From: Ww85 sp963745765
Lineage (GTDB): Bacteria > Desulfobacterota > Desulfobulbia > Desulfobulbales > Desulfocapsaceae
Assembly (NCBI GenBank): GCA_963745765.1
Contig: CAVUYQ010000015.1
Location: 186,001 to 250,000 of the forward strand
DNA: 64,000 nucleotides
Reading direction: 5' to 3'
Shown here: positions 62,255 through 64,000 of the stretch, one piece after another
Position numbering within the stretch: position 1 is the stretch's first letter
Layout of the letters: every line of letters starts with the position of its first letter
The notes under the pieces: generated by a model
Databases searched by the model: none
The model's input: only the letters and a program-made list of their open reading frames with translations
Told to the model about the DNA's origin: nothing
Made by a program: the position numbers and the translations under genes

Positions 62255-62888
62255 AAGCCATACTGCGATATAAATATTGGGCTGGCAGTATCTCCTTTAA
62301 AGCTGCGGCAATTTCCGTGCTCAGCCTGGCAAGGGCACGACTCTGGGCGGCAACAAGCGCATCATAGCTGTCATCCGTTACCGGTTCCCTGATAACGCTG
62401 CGCTGCACGATAGCCGGGTCATCTTTTTTCCCGCTGAAAACCCTCCAGGTCGTATTAATCAAGGCGTACTCCCCGAGGCGCCCGCCGAATTGCTTGATAT
62501 CAAGGGCAATACGGAGGTCCGGTTGGAAATAACGCTCCCAGGGCCGGGCCATCACCTGATCGGTCTTCATCAGTATGGCGATATTCTCCGCCATCACCCG
62601 GATGAAATTCTTTTCCAGTGATCCGCCCCAGCGGTGAAATTCATTTACCGTGAGCTGATTCCTGCCGGACTCGGTAATAATTGCCGGCCGATTGAGTTCA
62701 TCAGGAAAGGTGACCGGCCCGATTCCAATAGCGATAGCATCCGGCTTTACGACCGACGGCAAATCAGTGGTTTCATTTTGCATCGGGCTGAGGGTGTAAT
62801 AGGCCGACTGCGGGGTCTGGCCCATGCATCCTGCTCCCAGGAGCGTGATCAGCAGCATCAGCGCTAGATAGTATACGGTGCGAATCAT
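62244..62888 (-). CDS. pqiC: PqiC-type lipoprotein (ABC-type transport auxiliary lipoprotein)
   Basis: A 214-residue protein with a signal peptide and lipobox (LLITLLGAGC). The mature part has AYYTLSPMQN, IGIGPVTFPDELNRPAIIT, EFHRWGGSLEKNFIRVMAEN, and a C-terminal helix, the PqiC/ABC_trans_aux pattern. PqiC forms part of the Pqi intermembrane lipid-transport tunnel. The start overlaps the pqiB stop. The 3' end overlaps the sigma-54 regulator's end by 11 bases. Confidence 0.9.
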   Translation of the reverse strand: MIRTVYYLALMLLITLLGAGCMGQTPQSAYYTLSPMQNETTDLPSVVKPDAIAIGIGPVTFPDELNRPAIITESGRNQLTVNEFHRWGGSLEKNFIRVMAENIAILMKTDQVMARPWERYFQPDLRIALDIKQFGGRLGEYALINTTWRVFSGKKDDPAIVQRSVIREPVTDDSYDALVAAQSRALARLSTEIAAALKEILPAQYLYRSMAFRR

Positions 62889-64000
62889 TATTTGGCCTCT
62901 CTTCGTTTTCCCTGGATAAGGGCTTCCGGATGGCGCTCCAGCATATCAGCAAGTTCGTTTATCGACCGGGCTGCTTTGGAAAGCTCTTCCAAGGAATTAC
63001 GTAAATCGCCGTAAAGCGGCGCATCCGCGCTGACCCAGCCTTCCAGGTTCCGGAGCAGTGTCTGGATTTCTGCCAGATTAGCGTTCACGGCGGGAAGGGT
63101 CTCACCGTTCCAGGCCTTTGCCATAGTCTCACCCTCTTTCAGGAGCCGCTCCAGTGAATGCAGTGATTTCTTCATTTCAGCACTGTTCACCAGCTGATCG
63201 ATACCCGCCATTGAGCTTTGCAGATTGCGGCCGATCTTTTCGAGGGGCAGTTGGTTCAATTTTTTCATGAAACCGCTCAGGTCTGCCATCAACTCCTGGG
63301 TTGTTGACGGAACACTGGGCAGAACGAGCAGGTTATTGTACCTGATGGGGGCTGCTGCTGCGGCGTCCTGGCTGAATTCAAGATCAACAAAGAGTTGACC
63401 GGTCAGCAGGCTTCCTGTCTTCAGCTGTGCCCGGAGCCCCCCGTCAACCATGCGCAGGAATCGGTCTGTCGGGTCCTCATCAATTTCATCGGGCAGCGAC
63501 AGCCGTTGCCGTTCGATACTGATGCGCACCATGGTGGAGAATTCAAGCTTCTCAAAGTCGGACTTTAATGTCAGGTCATTCACACTGCCGATCTGAAATC
63601 CCCGGAACTCGACCGGTGCGCCAACGGACAGTCCTCGCACGGAATCGGCAAACTCGATGTAGAATTCGGTTCTCGCTGTATAGCGGTCATCCCGGGCCTG
63701 GTCGAGCGTTTCATAGAGTTTGAAATGACTGTTTTCTTCGGCCTCGGGCGTTGGTTTTTCTTCAGTGAAGGTGGTAAAGGCAATACCGCCGATCATGAGT
63801 GAAACAAGAGATTCGGTGTCAACCCGTAAACCATTTGCCGACAGCTGGAGATCCAGGCCGCTGGCTACCCAGAATCGGCTGTTCTGGCGAACAAAATGAT
63901 CGTACGGGCTATCTATGAAAATGTCTACGCCGACACTTTTTCCCTCATTATCGAGCTTGAAGTCTACCACCTGTCCAACCTGGATCTGGCGGAAATAAAT
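62888..64000 (-). CDS. pqiB: PqiB-type MCE protein, N-terminus outside the window
   Basis: The window contains 370 codons, open to the right edge. MCE-domain blocks are visible: DIFIDSPYDHFVRQNSRFWV, FYIEFADSVRGLSVGAPVEF, GGLRAQLKTGSLLTGQLFVD and EFSQDAAAAAPIRYNN. The C-terminal part (about 250-370) is a long helix with QSSMAGIDQLVNSAEMKKSL. Proteins of this family make needle-like tunnels with several stacked MCE domains; at least two are in the visible part, and the N-terminal membrane anchor is cut off. It is followed by pqiC with overlapping stop/start. Confidence 0.9.
   Translation of the reverse strand: MYFRQIQVGQVVDFKLDNEGKSVGVDIFIDSPYDHFVRQNSRFWVASGLDLQLSANGLRVDTESLVSLMIGGIAFTTFTEEKPTPEAEENSHFKLYETLDQARDDRYTARTEFYIEFADSVRGLSVGAPVEFRGFQIGSVNDLTLKSDFEKLEFSTMVRISIERQRLSLPDEIDEDPTDRFLRMVDGGLRAQLKTGSLLTGQLFVDLEFSQDAAAAAPIRYNNLLVLPSVPSTTQELMADLSGFMKKLNQLPLEKIGRNLQSSMAGIDQLVNSAEMKKSLHSLERLLKEGETMAKAWNGETLPAVNANLAEIQTLLRNLEGWVSADAPLYGDLRNSLEELSKAARSINELADMLERHPEALIQGKRREAK

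Overview
The window reads as chromosome of an anaerobic, sulfate-reducer-like bacterium of the Desulfobacterota (Desulfobulbales-like is the best guess; this is inference from gene content, not from a marker gene). The signs are: a methylene-tetrahydrofolate reductase locus fused to HdrA/MvhD-type electron-transfer genes, an octaheme c-type cytochrome next to a Rieske/cytochrome b pair, many PAS/receiver kinases and a sigma-54 regulator, and probable selenocysteine usage. No rRNA, tRNA, CRISPR array or prophage was seen.

Layout. 1-7.3 kb: small unrelated genes (poly-gamma-glutamate hydrolase-like, broken VOC protein, DUF6172, YajD, broken aspartate 4-decarboxylase, Old Yellow Enzyme, universal stress protein, PcfJ-like). 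7.5-14.8 kb: radical SAM protein, UPF0173 hydrolase, EamA transporter, TerB-like, DUF3820, DHH-CBS, SYLF lipoprotein-like. 15-22.2 kb: IS200 relic, GT-C membrane protein, then a partly decayed beta-oxidation cluster (thiolase and hydroxyacyl-CoA dehydrogenase fragments, M24 peptidase, intact enoyl-CoA hydratase, acyl-CoA dehydrogenase stub, CoA-transferase-GNAT fusion). 22.2-22.9 kb: a dead insertion element with perfect 22-bp ends. 23.2-28.1 kb: a tightly packed leftward redox/selenium operon (MauE-like, rhodanese, transglutaminase-like, C_GCAxxG_C_C, unknown Cys protein, selD with in-frame UGA, yedF). 28.6-40.1 kb: TPR-like protein, ppk1, cytochrome b/Rieske/multiheme cytochrome operon, DnaJ-like, MFS transporter, hydroxyisobutyrate dehydrogenase-type protein.

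40.4-52.5 kb is one long leftward signalling array (receiver-coiled coil, hybrid kinase with three receivers, periplasmic binding protein, CheB, CheR, two histidine kinases, ACT-like protein, receiver). It lies directly downstream of the leftward methyl-branch locus at 52.5-60.6 kb: TusA-like, HdrC/HdrB-like with an in-frame UGA, a second divergent MetF, HdrA double module, MvhD, MetV, MetF. This is reminiscent of the Moorella MetVF-HdrABC-MvhD complex and probably couples methylene-THF/methyl-THF redox to ferredoxin or disulfide-type carriers. A divergent sigma-54 activator (60.9-62.3 kb) with TGTTAA repeats in its upstream region may control it. The right edge holds pqiC and a truncated pqiB.

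Two general points. First, a dispersed repeat family with terminal inverted repeats sits in several intergenic spaces, including twice inside the Met/Hdr locus. Second, at least a dozen genes need a frame change to make a normal protein; many of these keep perfect family similarity on both sides, so some may be sequencing or assembly indels rather than true decay.
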